Below are positions 1-8,617 of a stretch of DNA of 64,000 bases, one piece after another. Position numbers and translations under genes: made by a program. Source of the DNA: Streptomyces sp. NBC_01381 (GTDB taxonomy: Bacteria > Actinomycetota > Actinomycetes > Streptomycetales > Streptomycetaceae); assembly GCF_026340305.1 (NCBI RefSeq), contig NZ_JAPEPI010000002.1:1240001-1304000 (forward strand), read 5' to 3'. The first letter of the stretch is position 1. Every line of letters begins with the position of its first letter. The notes under the pieces are model-generated. The model was not told where the DNA came from, ran no database searches, and saw nothing but the letters and a program-made list of their open reading frames with translations.

Positions 1-739
1 GATCATGGACTCGGTGCCGCGCAAGCACTGCACCCTGGAGCTCGGCGGCAACGGCGCGGCCGTCGTCCTGGACGACTTCTCCTCCGACGAGGACCTCGAC
101 TGGGCCGCCTCGCGCATCGCGACCTTCTCCAACTACCAGGGCGGCCAGTCCTGCATCTCGGTGCAGCGGGTCATCGCCGACGCGTCCGTCTACGACCGCC
201 TCGTGCCGCGCGTCGTCAAGGCCGTCGAGGCCCAGGTCACCGGCGACCCGTCCGACCCTGCCACCGAGGTCGGCCCGCTCGTCAACGAGGACGCCGCCAA
301 GCGCGTGGAGTCCTGGGTCGACGAGGCCGTCAACGCGGGCGCGAAGCTCCTCGCCGGCGGCAAGCGGGACGGCGCCGCGTACGCGCCGACCGTGCTCGCC
401 GACGTACCGGCCGATGTGACCATCGCCTGCGAGGAGGTCTTCGGACCGGTCCTCACGCTCAAGAAGGTGGACGGCGAGGCGGAGGCGTTCGCCGCCGTCA
501 ACGACTCCAAGTACGGCCTCCAGGCGGGCGTCTTCACGCACGACCTGCAGACCGCCTTCCGCGCCCACCGCGACCTCGAGGTCGGCGGCGTGGTCATCGG
601 CGACGCCCCGTCCTACCGCGCCGACCAGATGCCGTACGGCGGCGTCAAGCAGTCCGGCGTGGGCCGCGAGGGCGTGGCGTTCGCGATGGACGACTACACG
701 TACGAGCGGGTCATGGTCCTGACGGGCCTCGCCCTGTAG
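1..739 (+). CDS. Aldehyde dehydrogenase family protein (C-terminal part)
   Basis: NAD(P)-dependent oxidation of an aldehyde to the acid. The reading frame is open to the left edge, so the N-terminal Rossmann half is missing; the first in-window ATG at base 5 is probably internal. Visible family motifs are LELGG, which carries the general-base Glu, GGQSC, which carries the catalytic Cys, and EEVFGPV and the PYGGVKQSG segment near the C-terminus. About 244 residues remain of the usual 470-500. The substrate cannot be told from this part. It ends 258 bases before an acyl-CoA dehydrogenase gene, with a strong hairpin between them, so the two are probably separate transcripts. Confidence 0.93.
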   Translation, partial: IMDSVPRKHCTLELGGNGAAVVLDDFSSDEDLDWAASRIATFSNYQGGQSCISVQRVIADASVYDRLVPRVVKAVEAQVTGDPSDPATEVGPLVNEDAAKRVESWVDEAVNAGAKLLAGGKRDGAAYAPTVLADVPADVTIACEEVFGPVLTLKKVDGEAEAFAAVNDSKYGLQAGVFTHDLQTAFRAHRDLEVGGVVIGDAPSYRADQMPYGGVKQSGVGREGVAFAMDDYTYERVMVLTGLAL

Positions 740-776
740 GACACCTGCGAGGCACCCGCAAGACACTTCACGAACC

Positions 777-815
777 GAACGGCCGGAGCCCACTGTGCGG
801 GGGCTCCGGCCGTTC
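777..815 (+). terminator. Hairpin after the aldehyde dehydrogenase gene
   Basis: GAACGGCCGGAGCCC and GGGGCTCCGGCCGTTC form a long GC-rich stem around a short loop, about 38 bases past the stop codon. There is no clear T-run, which is usual for Streptomyces terminators. Confidence 0.75.
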
Positions 816-996
816 TCGTGTCCGGGCCCGCGGGGCGGACGCGGTGCGGCCAAACGCTGCGCGAGGACTGGTGGGGTTCGGGTGGATCGGGTACATACGA
901 TCCATACGATCGAGTAGCACCAGTCAGTAACCGACCGGGTCGCAATCGGTTCCATCGGCACCGACCGGCCCCACTCCGCGGCGAGGTGAGCTCCTC
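816..996 (+). promoter_or_regulatory. Leader region of the acyl-CoA dehydrogenase gene
   Basis: This 181-base stretch has no convincing gene. It holds two adjacent 9-base direct repeats, CATACGATC, at 894-902 and 903-911. The motif ACCGACCGG occurs twice between 930 and 970. A GAGGTGAG ribosome-binding site lies just before the ATG at 997. The repeats may be an operator, but this is inference. Confidence 0.4.
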
Positions 997-2934
997 ATGT
1001 CCGCACCAACCCCCAAACCGTCCGTCAGCGAGCGCGAGGCCCGGCAGGTCGCCGAGGCCGCTCGTGAGCAGGACTGGCGCAAGCCCAGCTTCGCCAAGGA
1101 ACTCTTCCTGGGCCGCTTCCGGCTCGACCTGATCCATCCGCACCCGCTGCCCGCGGACGAGGACGCCCAGCGCGGCGAGGAGTTCCTGGCCAAGCTCCGC
1201 GACTTCTGCGAGACGAAGATCGATTCGGCGCGCATCGAGCGCGAGGCGCAGATCCCCGACGAGGTGATCAACGGGCTCAAGGAGCTCGGCGCCCTCGGCA
1301 TGAAGATCGACACGAAGTACGGCGGGCTCGGCCTCACCCAGGTGTACTACAACAAGGCCCTCGCCCTCGTCGGCTCCGCGAACCCGGCGATCGGCGCGCT
1401 GCTCTCCGCCCATCAGTCGATCGGCGTACCGCAGCCGCTGAAGCAGTTCGGCACCCAGGAGCAGAAGGACGAGTTCCTGCCGCGCTGTGCCCGCACGGAC
1501 ATCAGCGCGTTCCTGCTCACCGAGCCGGACGTCGGCTCCGACCCGGCGCGCATGGCGATGACGGCCGTGCCGGACGGTGACGACTACGTCCTGGACGGCG
1601 TGAAGCTGTGGACCACCAACGGTGTCGTCGCCGATCTGCTCGTGGTCATGGCGCGGGTGCCGAAGTCCGAGGGCCACAAGGGCGGCATCACCGCCTTCGT
1701 CGTCGAGGCCGCGTCGGACGGCATCACCGTCGAGAACCGCAACGCCTTCATGGGGCTGCGAGGGCTTGAGAACGGCGTCACCCGCTTCCACCAGGTCCGC
1801 GTCCCGGCGACGCACCGCATCGGCCCCGAGGGCGCGGGGCTCAAGATCGCTCTCACCACCCTCAACACCGGACGCCTCTCACTGCCCGCGATGTGCGTGG
1901 GCGCCGGCAAGTGGTGTCTGAAGATCGCCCGCGAGTGGGCGGGGGCGCGCGAGCAGTGGGGCAAGCCGGTCGCGTTCCACGAGGCGGTCGGCGCGAAGAT
2001 CTCCTTCATCGCGGCGACGACCTTCGCCCTCGAAGCCGTACTCGACCTCTCCTCGCAGATGGCCGACGAGGACCGCAACGACATCCGCATCGAGGCCGCC
2101 CTCGCCAAGCTGTACGGCTCGGAGATGGGCTGTCTGATGGCGGACGAACTCGTCCAGATCCGCGGCGGCCGCGGCTTCGAGACCGCCGAGTCGCTCGCGG
2201 CCCGCGGCGAGCGCGCCGTCCCCGCCGAACAGGTCCTGCGCGACCTGCGCATCAACCGCATCTTCGAGGGCTCGACGGAGATCATGCACCTGCTGATCGC
2301 CCGCGAGGCCGTGGACGCGCACCTGAAGGTGGCGGGCGACCTGATCGACCCGGACAAGTCCCTGTCCGACAAGGCGAAGGCGGGCGCGAAGGCGGGCGGC
2401 TTCTACGCCCGCTGGCTCCCGAAGCTGGTCACAGGGGCGGGCCAACTCCCGCGCTCGTACGCCGAGTTCCACCCCAGCGGGCACGCGGACCTCTCCCCGC
2501 ACCTGCGCTACGTAGAACGCAATGCCCGCAAGCTGGCCCGCTCGACCTTCTACGCGATGTCGCGCTGGCAGGGAAAGATGGAGACCAAGCAGGGCTTCCT
2601 GGGCCGCGTGGTCGACATCGGCGCCGAGCTCTTCGCGATGAGCGCGGCCTGCGTGCGCGCCGAGCTCCTGCGCACCACGGAGGAGCACGGCCGCGAGGCC
2701 TACCAGCTGGCCGACACCTTCTGCCGCCAGTCCCGCATCCGCGTCGACGAGCTCTTCGACCGCCTGTGGACCAACACCGACGACATCGACCGCAAGGTCG
2801 TCAAGGGCGTCCTCTCCGGTACGTACACCTGGCTGGAGTCCGGCGTCGTCGACCCCAGCGGCGAAGGACCCTGGATCGCGGCCGCGACCCCGGGCCCGAC
2901 GAAACGGGAGAACGTCCATCGCCCCATCCGTTGA
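997..2934 (+). CDS. Acyl-CoA dehydrogenase, large VLCAD/ACAD9-like type
   Basis: FAD-dependent alpha,beta-dehydrogenation of an acyl-CoA, the first step of fatty-acid beta-oxidation. At 645 residues it is much longer than the roughly 380-residue standard family. The central part shows the usual N-terminal, beta-barrel (LLTEPDVGSDP, WTTNG) and C-terminal helical domains. The catalytic Glu is expected in the NRIFEGSTEIM segment, as in very-long-chain enzymes. About 60 extra residues precede the core and about 200 follow it, a layout like VLCAD. The ATG at 997 has a GAGG ribosome-binding site. The neighbouring aldehyde dehydrogenase suggests lipid catabolism, but chain-length preference cannot be read from sequence. 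Confidence 0.92.
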   Translation: MSAPTPKPSVSEREARQVAEAAREQDWRKPSFAKELFLGRFRLDLIHPHPLPADEDAQRGEEFLAKLRDFCETKIDSARIEREAQIPDEVINGLKELGALGMKIDTKYGGLGLTQVYYNKALALVGSANPAIGALLSAHQSIGVPQPLKQFGTQEQKDEFLPRCARTDISAFLLTEPDVGSDPARMAMTAVPDGDDYVLDGVKLWTTNGVVADLLVVMARVPKSEGHKGGITAFVVEAASDGITVENRNAFMGLRGLENGVTRFHQVRVPATHRIGPEGAGLKIALTTLNTGRLSLPAMCVGAGKWCLKIAREWAGAREQWGKPVAFHEAVGAKISFIAATTFALEAVLDLSSQMADEDRNDIRIEAALAKLYGSEMGCLMADELVQIRGGRGFETAESLAARGERAVPAEQVLRDLRINRIFEGSTEIMHLLIAREAVDAHLKVAGDLIDPDKSLSDKAKAGAKAGGFYARWLPKLVTGAGQLPRSYAEFHPSGHADLSPHLRYVERNARKLARSTFYAMSRWQGKMETKQGFLGRVVDIGAELFAMSAACVRAELLRTTEEHGREAYQLADTFCRQSRIRVDELFDRLWTNTDDIDRKVVKGVLSGTYTWLESGVVDPSGEGPWIAAATPGPTKRENVHRPIR

Positions 2935-2990
2935 TCGCGGAGCGCTCTGCGGCCCTTCCTCTGCGGCAGCCCCGGCCCTACGCTCAGGCG

Positions 2991-3017
2991 GCGGGACTCC
3001 TGGAACCGGAGTCCCGC
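2991..3017 (+). terminator. Hairpin after the acyl-CoA dehydrogenase gene
   Basis: GCGGGACTCC and GGAGTCCCGC form a perfect 10-base stem with a 7-base loop in the 105-base gap before the next gene. Confidence 0.7.
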
Positions 3018-3039
3018 CGTCGTACCGCCGGGGGATGCC

Positions 3040-3579
3040 GTGGACGTGCCGATGCTCATCCTGCTGGGGGCGGCGGGGGGTGTGCTGCGCGGCGTGCTCG
3101 ACGCCTACAACTGCGTACTCGACTGGCAGGCGGCGCGACGCGAACACCGGCAGGCGCCTGCCGCCGGGCAGGAGTCCCAACTGCCGCTGTTCCGGGACTA
3201 CTTCGACCCCGTGGCCGATACCGCTGCAGCCGTCATCCACAGCGGGATGGGCGCCGGTGCCGCCGTGCTCTTCGGCACCACCGGCCAGATCAGCGGCGCG
3301 TACGCGGCGTTCGTCGTCGGAGTGTCGGCCCCGGTGATCCTGACCCAGCTCGGGCGCATCCAGGCGGTGAGCGACGCCGTCACCGGTGCGCCGACGGCGC
3401 CCGCGCCCGCGCCGGCTCCCGAGGCGGCCGGGGCGCAGCAGACCGAGCCGCTCGGGCCGCGCGTCCGGCCCACCGTGGTGCCTCCGCCCGCTCAGGCCCA
3501 GGAACCGCAGGCCGAGCCCCGCCCGCAGCCCCGCCGCATCCATGGATCCTCCGCCGGGGAAGAGGGGACGGCGCTGTGA
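3040..3579 (+). CDS. Hypothetical membrane protein with Pro/Ala-rich tail
   Basis: The product has 179 residues and a GTG start. The N-terminus MDVPMLILLGAAGG looks like a short membrane segment. A second hydrophobic stretch covers roughly residues 60-100 (AAAVIHSGMGAGAAVLFG and AAFVVGVSAPVIL). From about residue 118 to the end the protein is rich in Pro, Ala and Gln and is probably disordered and cytoplasmic. No enzymatic motif is visible. It overlaps the next gene by four bases (GTGA), so the pair is translationally coupled and the products probably work together. I do not recognise the family; it is probably a conserved actinobacterial protein. Confidence 0.75.
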   Translation: MDVPMLILLGAAGGVLRGVLDAYNCVLDWQAARREHRQAPAAGQESQLPLFRDYFDPVADTAAAVIHSGMGAGAAVLFGTTGQISGAYAAFVVGVSAPVILTQLGRIQAVSDAVTGAPTAPAPAPAPEAAGAQQTEPLGPRVRPTVVPPPAQAQEPQAEPRPQPRRIHGSSAGEEGTAL

Positions 3580-4589
3580 CCCGCCCCTCCATGAACCGCA
3601 GGATCGGCTCGGCGGTGCTCGGCGTCGGCCGCACCTCCGCCCGGCCGGCGGGCGCCCCCCGCAGGGCCGAACTCCCGCTCGGCCGCCGGGTGCTCGCCGC
3701 GCTCCTCGGCATCCGCGTGAGCGCGGCGCCGCAGGGCGCTGCCCCGACTCCGGCCCCCTCTCCGGCACCGACCCCGGCTCTCTCTCCGGCACCCGAGCAG
3801 CCCGCGCCGGAACCGCCGCGGTCCGAGCCCGCGACTTCGCAGCGCCCTCCGCGTCCCCCTTCGTCCCGCACCGCGCCGTACCTGCTCCCCGAGGACCGCG
3901 CGGCATTCGAGTCGCTGCTCGACGGGGTGCTGCGCACCACCCATGAGTGGCCCGAACTCGCCTCGGTGGGGCAGCGCGTCAACACCGAGCAGCTGCGCAC
4001 CATGGCCACGAACGCGTCCGCACTCATCACCTCTGCCGCCGCGGCGGAGTACCTCCACTACGTGAAGGTGCGCGACGAGTTGCGCGCATCGGCCGCGCCG
4101 ACCGGTGTCGCGGCAAGGGGAGAGGTCCGCGACGAGACCGGCGGCGGTCTCTCGGCGGTCCTCGCCGTGCTCGTACCCGTACTCGCCGGGACGGCGGCCG
4201 TGATCTTCCTGCTCATCGGGTACGTCCTGAAGATGCTCACCCCCGAGCCCGGCTTTGCCGACGCCATGATCGGTGCCGGGTGGTTCTTCGGTGCCGTCAC
4301 CGCCGCGGGGCTGCTGTTCGCCGCGGTCGGCCTGGTGGTCACCGCACTGCGCCATCGCTCCACCGCGGCGGGGCTGCAGACCGACCGGGAGGACGAGATC
4401 GCCCGAGCCAGGGAAGCCTGGCGTCACGCACTCCTGGAACGCGGCATCGTGCCCTTCCTGAGGGAAGCGCTGGCGGATCCCCACCAGGGCACGGACCCAC
4501 GCGCTTGGCACGGCGCCAGCCCCCAAGTCCCGCCCCTCCGCTACGCCGCACGACCGGACAGCCACGCCCCGGAACACGAGACCGAGTGA
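3576..4589 (+). CDS. Hypothetical membrane protein, coupled to the previous gene
   Basis: The product has 337 residues. The GTG at 3576 overlaps the upstream stop codon and has an AGAGGGGA ribosome-binding site; the open frame extends much further upstream but is not coding there. Residues 1-100 are basic, then Pro/Ala-rich. A soluble helical segment follows (PEDRAAFESLLDGVLRTTHE). Two strong transmembrane helices lie near residues 190-250 (AVLVPVLAGTAAVIFLLIG and GWFFGAVTAAGLLFAAVGL). The C-terminus is charged and helical. No known catalytic motif is seen. The shared Pro-rich style with the upstream gene suggests a two-component membrane complex of unknown role. Confidence 0.75.
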   Translation: MTRPSMNRRIGSAVLGVGRTSARPAGAPRRAELPLGRRVLAALLGIRVSAAPQGAAPTPAPSPAPTPALSPAPEQPAPEPPRSEPATSQRPPRPPSSRTAPYLLPEDRAAFESLLDGVLRTTHEWPELASVGQRVNTEQLRTMATNASALITSAAAAEYLHYVKVRDELRASAAPTGVAARGEVRDETGGGLSAVLAVLVPVLAGTAAVIFLLIGYVLKMLTPEPGFADAMIGAGWFFGAVTAAGLLFAAVGLVVTALRHRSTAAGLQTDREDEIARAREAWRHALLERGIVPFLREALADPHQGTDPRAWHGASPQVPPLRYAARPDSHAPEHETE

Positions 4590-4642
4590 CCGGATCGGGG
4601 CGCAGTGCACCCGCACACAGCCGCCCACGCAAGAATGGGGGC

Positions 4643-5911
4643 ATGAGCGACAGCCCTGCCCCCCTCGCGGACCCGCATCTCGTCTTCGACCCCGTGGTCA
4701 CGGACGGCCCGCGGGACATCGTCATCCTCGGCTCGACGGGGTCGATCGGCACCCAGGCCATCGACCTCGTCCTGCGCAACCCCGGCCGCTTCCGCGTCAC
4801 CGCGCTCTCCGCCGCGGGCGGCCGCGTCGGGCTGCTCGCCGAGCAGGCGCGGCAGCTGCGCGTGCGGACCGTCGCGGTGGCCCGCGAGGACGTCGTACCG
4901 GCGCTGCGCGAGGCCCTCAAGGGGCAGTACGGCGACGGGGAGCCGCTCCCCGAGATCCTCGCCGGGCCCGACGCGGCCACCCAGCTCGCCGCGTCCGAGT
5001 GCCACACGGTCCTGAACGGCATCACCGGCTCCATCGGCCTCGCGCCCACCCTCGCCGCCCTCGAAGCGGGCCGCACGCTCGCGCTCGCCAACAAGGAGTC
5101 GCTGATCGTCGGCGGCCCCCTGGTGAAGGCCCTCGCCAAGCCGGGCCAGATCATCCCCGTCGACTCCGAGCACGCCGCCCTCTTCCAGTCGCTCGCCGCC
5201 GGCACCCGCGCCGACGTACGCAAACTGGTCGTCACCGCTTCCGGTGGCCCGTTCCGGGGACGTACGAAGGCCGAGCTGGCGAACGTCACCCCGGACGACG
5301 CGCTCGCGCACCCCACCTGGGCCATGGGCCCGGTCATCACCGTCAACTCGGCGACGCTCGTCAACAAGGGCCTGGAGGTCATCGAGGCGCACCTCCTCTA
5401 CGACATCCCGTTCGAGCGCATCGAGGTCGTCGTCCACCCGCAGTCCTACGTGCACTCCATGGTCGAGTTCACCGACGGCTCGACGCTGGCCCAGGCCACG
5501 CCGCCCGACATGCGCGGCCCCATCGCCATCGGCATCGGCTGGCCGGAGCGGGTGCCGGACGCGGCCCCCGCGTTCGACTGGACGAAGGCGTCGAGCTGGG
5601 AGTTCTTCCCGCTCGACAACGACGCTTTCCCGTCGGTCGGGCTCGCCCGGCATGTGGGGAAGCTCGCGGGCACGGCCCCGGCAGTGTTCAATGCCGCCAA
5701 CGAGGAGTGCGTGGACGCGTTCTTGAACGGCGCCTTGCCCTTCAACGGGATCATGGAGACCGTGACACAGGTCGTCGCCGAACACGGCGACCCCGACATT
5801 TCTGCGTCGGGAACTTCCCTGACCGTCGCGGACGTCCTCGAAGCGGAGACCTGGGCGCGTGCCCGGGCCCGTGAACTGACGGCGAAGGCGACCGCGGAGG
5901 CCCGCGCATGA
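4643..5911 (+). CDS. dxr: 1-deoxy-D-xylulose-5-phosphate reductoisomerase
   Basis: NADPH-dependent conversion of DXP to MEP, the committed step of the MEP isoprenoid pathway. The product has 422 residues, close to the family norm, with about 20 extra N-terminal residues before the NADP-binding motif ILGSTGSIGTQ. Other family features are ALANKES, the metal and substrate region VDSEHAALFQ, TASGGPFRG, and HPTWAMG with the NKGLEVIEAH and HPQSYVHSMVEF segments. The ATG at 4643 follows GGGGGC. The stop overlaps the next ATG (ATGA at 5908-5911), so it is coupled to the M50 protease, a usual bacterial arrangement. Another MEP enzyme, ispG, follows. Confidence 0.98.
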   Translation: MSDSPAPLADPHLVFDPVVTDGPRDIVILGSTGSIGTQAIDLVLRNPGRFRVTALSAAGGRVGLLAEQARQLRVRTVAVAREDVVPALREALKGQYGDGEPLPEILAGPDAATQLAASECHTVLNGITGSIGLAPTLAALEAGRTLALANKESLIVGGPLVKALAKPGQIIPVDSEHAALFQSLAAGTRADVRKLVVTASGGPFRGRTKAELANVTPDDALAHPTWAMGPVITVNSATLVNKGLEVIEAHLLYDIPFERIEVVVHPQSYVHSMVEFTDGSTLAQATPPDMRGPIAIGIGWPERVPDAAPAFDWTKASSWEFFPLDNDAFPSVGLARHVGKLAGTAPAVFNAANEECVDAFLNGALPFNGIMETVTQVVAEHGDPDISASGTSLTVADVLEAETWARARARELTAKATAEARA

Positions 5912-7209
5912 CGACCTTGATGATGATCCTCGGCATAGTCGTCTTCGCGGTCGGACTGCTGTTCTCGATCGCCTGGCACGAGCTGGGCCACCTGTCGACC
6001 GCCAAGCTGTTCGGCATCCGCGTGCCGCAGTACATGGTGGGCTTCGGCCCGACGATCTTCTCGCGCAAGAAGGGCGACACCGAGTACGGCATCAAGGCCA
6101 TCCCCCTGGGCGGCTACATCCGCATGATCGGCATGTTCCCGCCAGGACCGGACGGCAAGATCGAGGCCCGCTCGACGTCCCCCTGGCGCGGCATGATCGA
6201 GGACGCCCGGTCGGCCGCCTTCGAGGAGCTCAAGCCCGGCGACGAAACCCGCCTCTTCTACACGCGCAAGCCCTGGAAGCGCGTGATCGTGATGTTCGCG
6301 GGCCCCTTCATGAACCTGATCCTCGCCGTGGCGATCTTCCTCGGCGTGATGATGACGTTCGGCATCAGCACCCAGACGAACCAGGTCGGCAAGGTCTCGG
6401 ACTGTGTCATCCAGCAGAGCGAGAACCGCTCGACCTGCGAGAAGGGCGACAAGCCCTCGCCCGCCAAGGCCGCGGGCCTGAAGCTGGGCGACAAGATCGT
6501 CGGCTTCCAGGGGCAGCCCGTCGAGGACTGGTCCACGCTCCAGTCGGAGATCCGCGAGACCATCGGCCCGGCCACCATCACGGTCGAGCGCGACGGCAAG
6601 CGGGTGGACCTGCACGCCACCCTGATCAAGAACCAGGTCAGCAAGACGGACGGCGACGGCGGCTACGTGGAAGGGAAGTACGTCTACGCCGGCTTCCTCG
6701 GCTTCACCCCGGCCACCGGCATCGTCCAGCAGGGCTTCGGCGACTCCGTGGACCGCATGGGCGACATGATGGAGAACGGCGTCGAGTCGCTCGTCGCCCT
6801 GCCGTCCAAGGTCCCCGACCTGTGGGACGCGGCCTTCGGGGACGGCGACCGCAAGCAGGACTCCCCGATGGGCGTCGTGGGCGCGGCCCGCGTGGGCGGC
6901 GAGGTCTTCACCCTGGACATCCCGCCGGAGAACCAGATCGCGATGATGCTGTTCCTGGTGGCGGGCTTCAACCTGTCGCTGTTCCTCTTCAACATGCTCC
7001 CGCTGCTGCCGCTGGACGGCGGGCACATCGCGGGCGCCCTGTGGGAGTCGGTGCGGCGGAAGGCGGCCAAGCTCCTGAAGCGGCCCGACCCGGGCCCCTT
7101 CGACGTCGCGAAGCTGATGCCGGTCGCCTACGTGGTCGCGGGAATCTTCATCTGCTTCACGATCCTGGTGCTGATCGCGGACGTGGTGAACCCGGTGAGG
7201 ATTTCCTGA
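5908..7209 (+). CDS. rseP: Site-2 membrane metalloprotease, RseP/M50 family
   Basis: Intramembrane zinc protease that would cleave membrane-bound anti-sigma factors or remnant signal peptides. The 433-residue product has the zinc motif WHELGH in the first transmembrane helix (about residues 20-25). A second membrane segment follows near residues 125-150. A PDZ domain covers about 170-290 (AAGLKLGDKIVGFQGQPV). The conserved LLPLDGGHIAGAL motif in a late helix carries the third zinc ligand. A final helix closes the protein. It is coupled to dxr by ATGA. The name rseP follows the family; the native Streptomyces substrate is unknown. Confidence 0.93.
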   Translation: MTTLMMILGIVVFAVGLLFSIAWHELGHLSTAKLFGIRVPQYMVGFGPTIFSRKKGDTEYGIKAIPLGGYIRMIGMFPPGPDGKIEARSTSPWRGMIEDARSAAFEELKPGDETRLFYTRKPWKRVIVMFAGPFMNLILAVAIFLGVMMTFGISTQTNQVGKVSDCVIQQSENRSTCEKGDKPSPAKAAGLKLGDKIVGFQGQPVEDWSTLQSEIRETIGPATITVERDGKRVDLHATLIKNQVSKTDGDGGYVEGKYVYAGFLGFTPATGIVQQGFGDSVDRMGDMMENGVESLVALPSKVPDLWDAAFGDGDRKQDSPMGVVGAARVGGEVFTLDIPPENQIAMMLFLVAGFNLSLFLFNMLPLLPLDGGHIAGALWESVRRKAAKLLKRPDPGPFDVAKLMPVAYVVAGIFICFTILVLIADVVNPVRIS

Positions 7210-7236
7210 GAAGGGCCTGATTAAGCGAAGTTTGCG

Positions 7237-7265
7237 GCGGCCGGGCACAGTATGTGTCCGGCCGC
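7237..7265 (+). terminator. Hairpin between the M50 protease gene and ispG
   Basis: GCGGCCGGGCACA and TGTGTCCGGCCGC form a 13-base stem with one G-T pair and a 3-base loop, 28 bases after the stop codon. The 131 bases that follow carry a repeated TGATCCACACT at about 7356-7380, just before ispG. Confidence 0.8.
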
Positions 7266-7396
7266 CCACTATTGGGTGGACTCCGGGGCGTGATGTGCCC
7301 GAGCCCTGTGGGGTGCCGTAATCTCGAAGCCTGGAGCCCGCCGATCTCGGGACCTTGATCCACACTGTGATCCACACTCTTGGGGATGCTCGCCAG

Positions 7397-8554
7397 ATGA
7401 CTGCCGTATCGCTCGGAATCCCGTCCGTTCCGACCAAGCTCGCCGACCGCAGGGTCAGCCGCAAGATCCAGGTCGGAACGGTCGCCGTCGGCGGGGACGC
7501 ACCGGTGTCGGTGCAGTCGATGACGACGACGCGTACGTCCGACATCGGGGCGACGCTGCAGCAGATCGCCGAGCTGACGGCGTCCGGCTGCCAGATCGTC
7601 CGCGTGGCGTGCCCGACGCAGGATGACGCGGACGCGCTGTCGACGATCGCGCGCAAGTCGCAGATCCCGGTGATCGCCGACATTCACTTCCAGCCGAAGT
7701 ATGTGTTCGCGGCGATCGACGCGGGCTGCGCGGCGGTGCGTGTAAACCCGGGCAACATCAAGCAGTTCGACGACAAGGTCAAGGAGATCGCGCGCGCCGC
7801 GAACGACGCGGGCACGCCGATCCGGATCGGGGTCAACGCGGGCTCCCTGGACGCGCGCCTTCTCAAGAAGTACGGCAAGGCGACGCCCGAGGCCCTGGTC
7901 GAGTCGGCCCTCTGGGAGGCGTCCCTCTTCGAGGAGCACGGCTTCCGGGACATCAAGATCTCGGTGAAGCACAACGACCCGGTCGTGATGGTCAACGCCT
8001 ACCGCCAGCTCGCCGCGGCGTGCGACTACCCGCTGCACCTCGGCGTGACGGAGGCCGGTCCGGCCTTCCAGGGCACGATCAAGTCGGCGGTCGCCTTCGG
8101 CGCGCTGCTGAGCGAGGGCATCGGCGACACGATCCGCGTCTCCCTCTCCGCCCCCCCGGCGGAGGAGGTCAAGGTCGGCATGCAGATCCTGGAGTCGCTG
8201 AACCTCAAGCAGCGCCGCCTGGAGATCGTCTCCTGCCCCTCCTGCGGCCGCGCCCAGGTCGACGTCTACAAGCTGGCCGAGGAGGTCACCGCGGGCCTCG
8301 ACGGCATGGAGGTCCCCCTCCGCGTCGCCGTCATGGGCTGCGTCGTGAACGGCCCCGGCGAGGCCCGCGAGGCCGACCTCGGCGTCGCCTCCGGCAACGG
8401 CAAGGGGCAGATCTTCGTCAAGGGCGAGGTCATCAAGACGGTGCCCGAGTCGAAGATCGTGGAGACCCTCATCGAGGAAGCGCTGAAGATCGCCGAGCAG
8501 ATGGAGAAGGACGGCGTCCCGTCGGGCGAGCCGTCGGTGGCGGTGGCGGGCTAG
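7397..8554 (+). CDS. ispG: 4-hydroxy-3-methylbut-2-enyl diphosphate synthase
   Basis: Iron-sulfur enzyme that converts the cyclic diphosphate MEcPP to HMBPP, the second-last MEP-pathway step. The product is 385 residues from the ATG at 7397; an upstream in-frame ATG at 7355 would add 14 atypical residues and is less likely. The TIM-barrel part contains VQSMTTTRT, VRVACPTQDDA and VRVNPGN. The C-terminal cluster-binding part has SCPSCGR and MGCVVNGPGEA, which supply the three expected 4Fe-4S cysteines. It probably has its own promoter in the 130 bases after the upstream terminator. Two strong hairpins follow the stop. Confidence 0.97.
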   Translation: MTAVSLGIPSVPTKLADRRVSRKIQVGTVAVGGDAPVSVQSMTTTRTSDIGATLQQIAELTASGCQIVRVACPTQDDADALSTIARKSQIPVIADIHFQPKYVFAAIDAGCAAVRVNPGNIKQFDDKVKEIARAANDAGTPIRIGVNAGSLDARLLKKYGKATPEALVESALWEASLFEEHGFRDIKISVKHNDPVVMVNAYRQLAAACDYPLHLGVTEAGPAFQGTIKSAVAFGALLSEGIGDTIRVSLSAPPAEEVKVGMQILESLNLKQRRLEIVSCPSCGRAQVDVYKLAEEVTAGLDGMEVPLRVAVMGCVVNGPGEAREADLGVASGNGKGQIFVKGEVIKTVPESKIVETLIEEALKIAEQMEKDGVPSGEPSVAVAG

Positions 8555-8577
8555 CCGCTGCGCGCGCTTGAACCGTG

Positions 8578-8617
8578 ACGTGGGCCCCGCTGCCGGGTGT
8601 GGTGGCGGGGCCCACGT
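8578..8617 (+). terminator. Strong hairpin after ispG
   Basis: ACGTGGGCCCCGC and GCGGGGCCCACGT form a perfect 13-base stem with a 14-base loop, 24 bases after the stop. A second hairpin follows at 8660-8697 (CGTGGGGTCTTGCCAC with GTGGCGGGGCCCCACG), giving a tandem pair that looks duplicated. Confidence 0.8.

Noticed and set aside
1879..3906. Long minus-strand frame across the acyl-CoA dehydrogenase and the following gene
   Set aside because: It crosses terminator and intergenic DNA with no ribosome-binding site and no recognisable domain.
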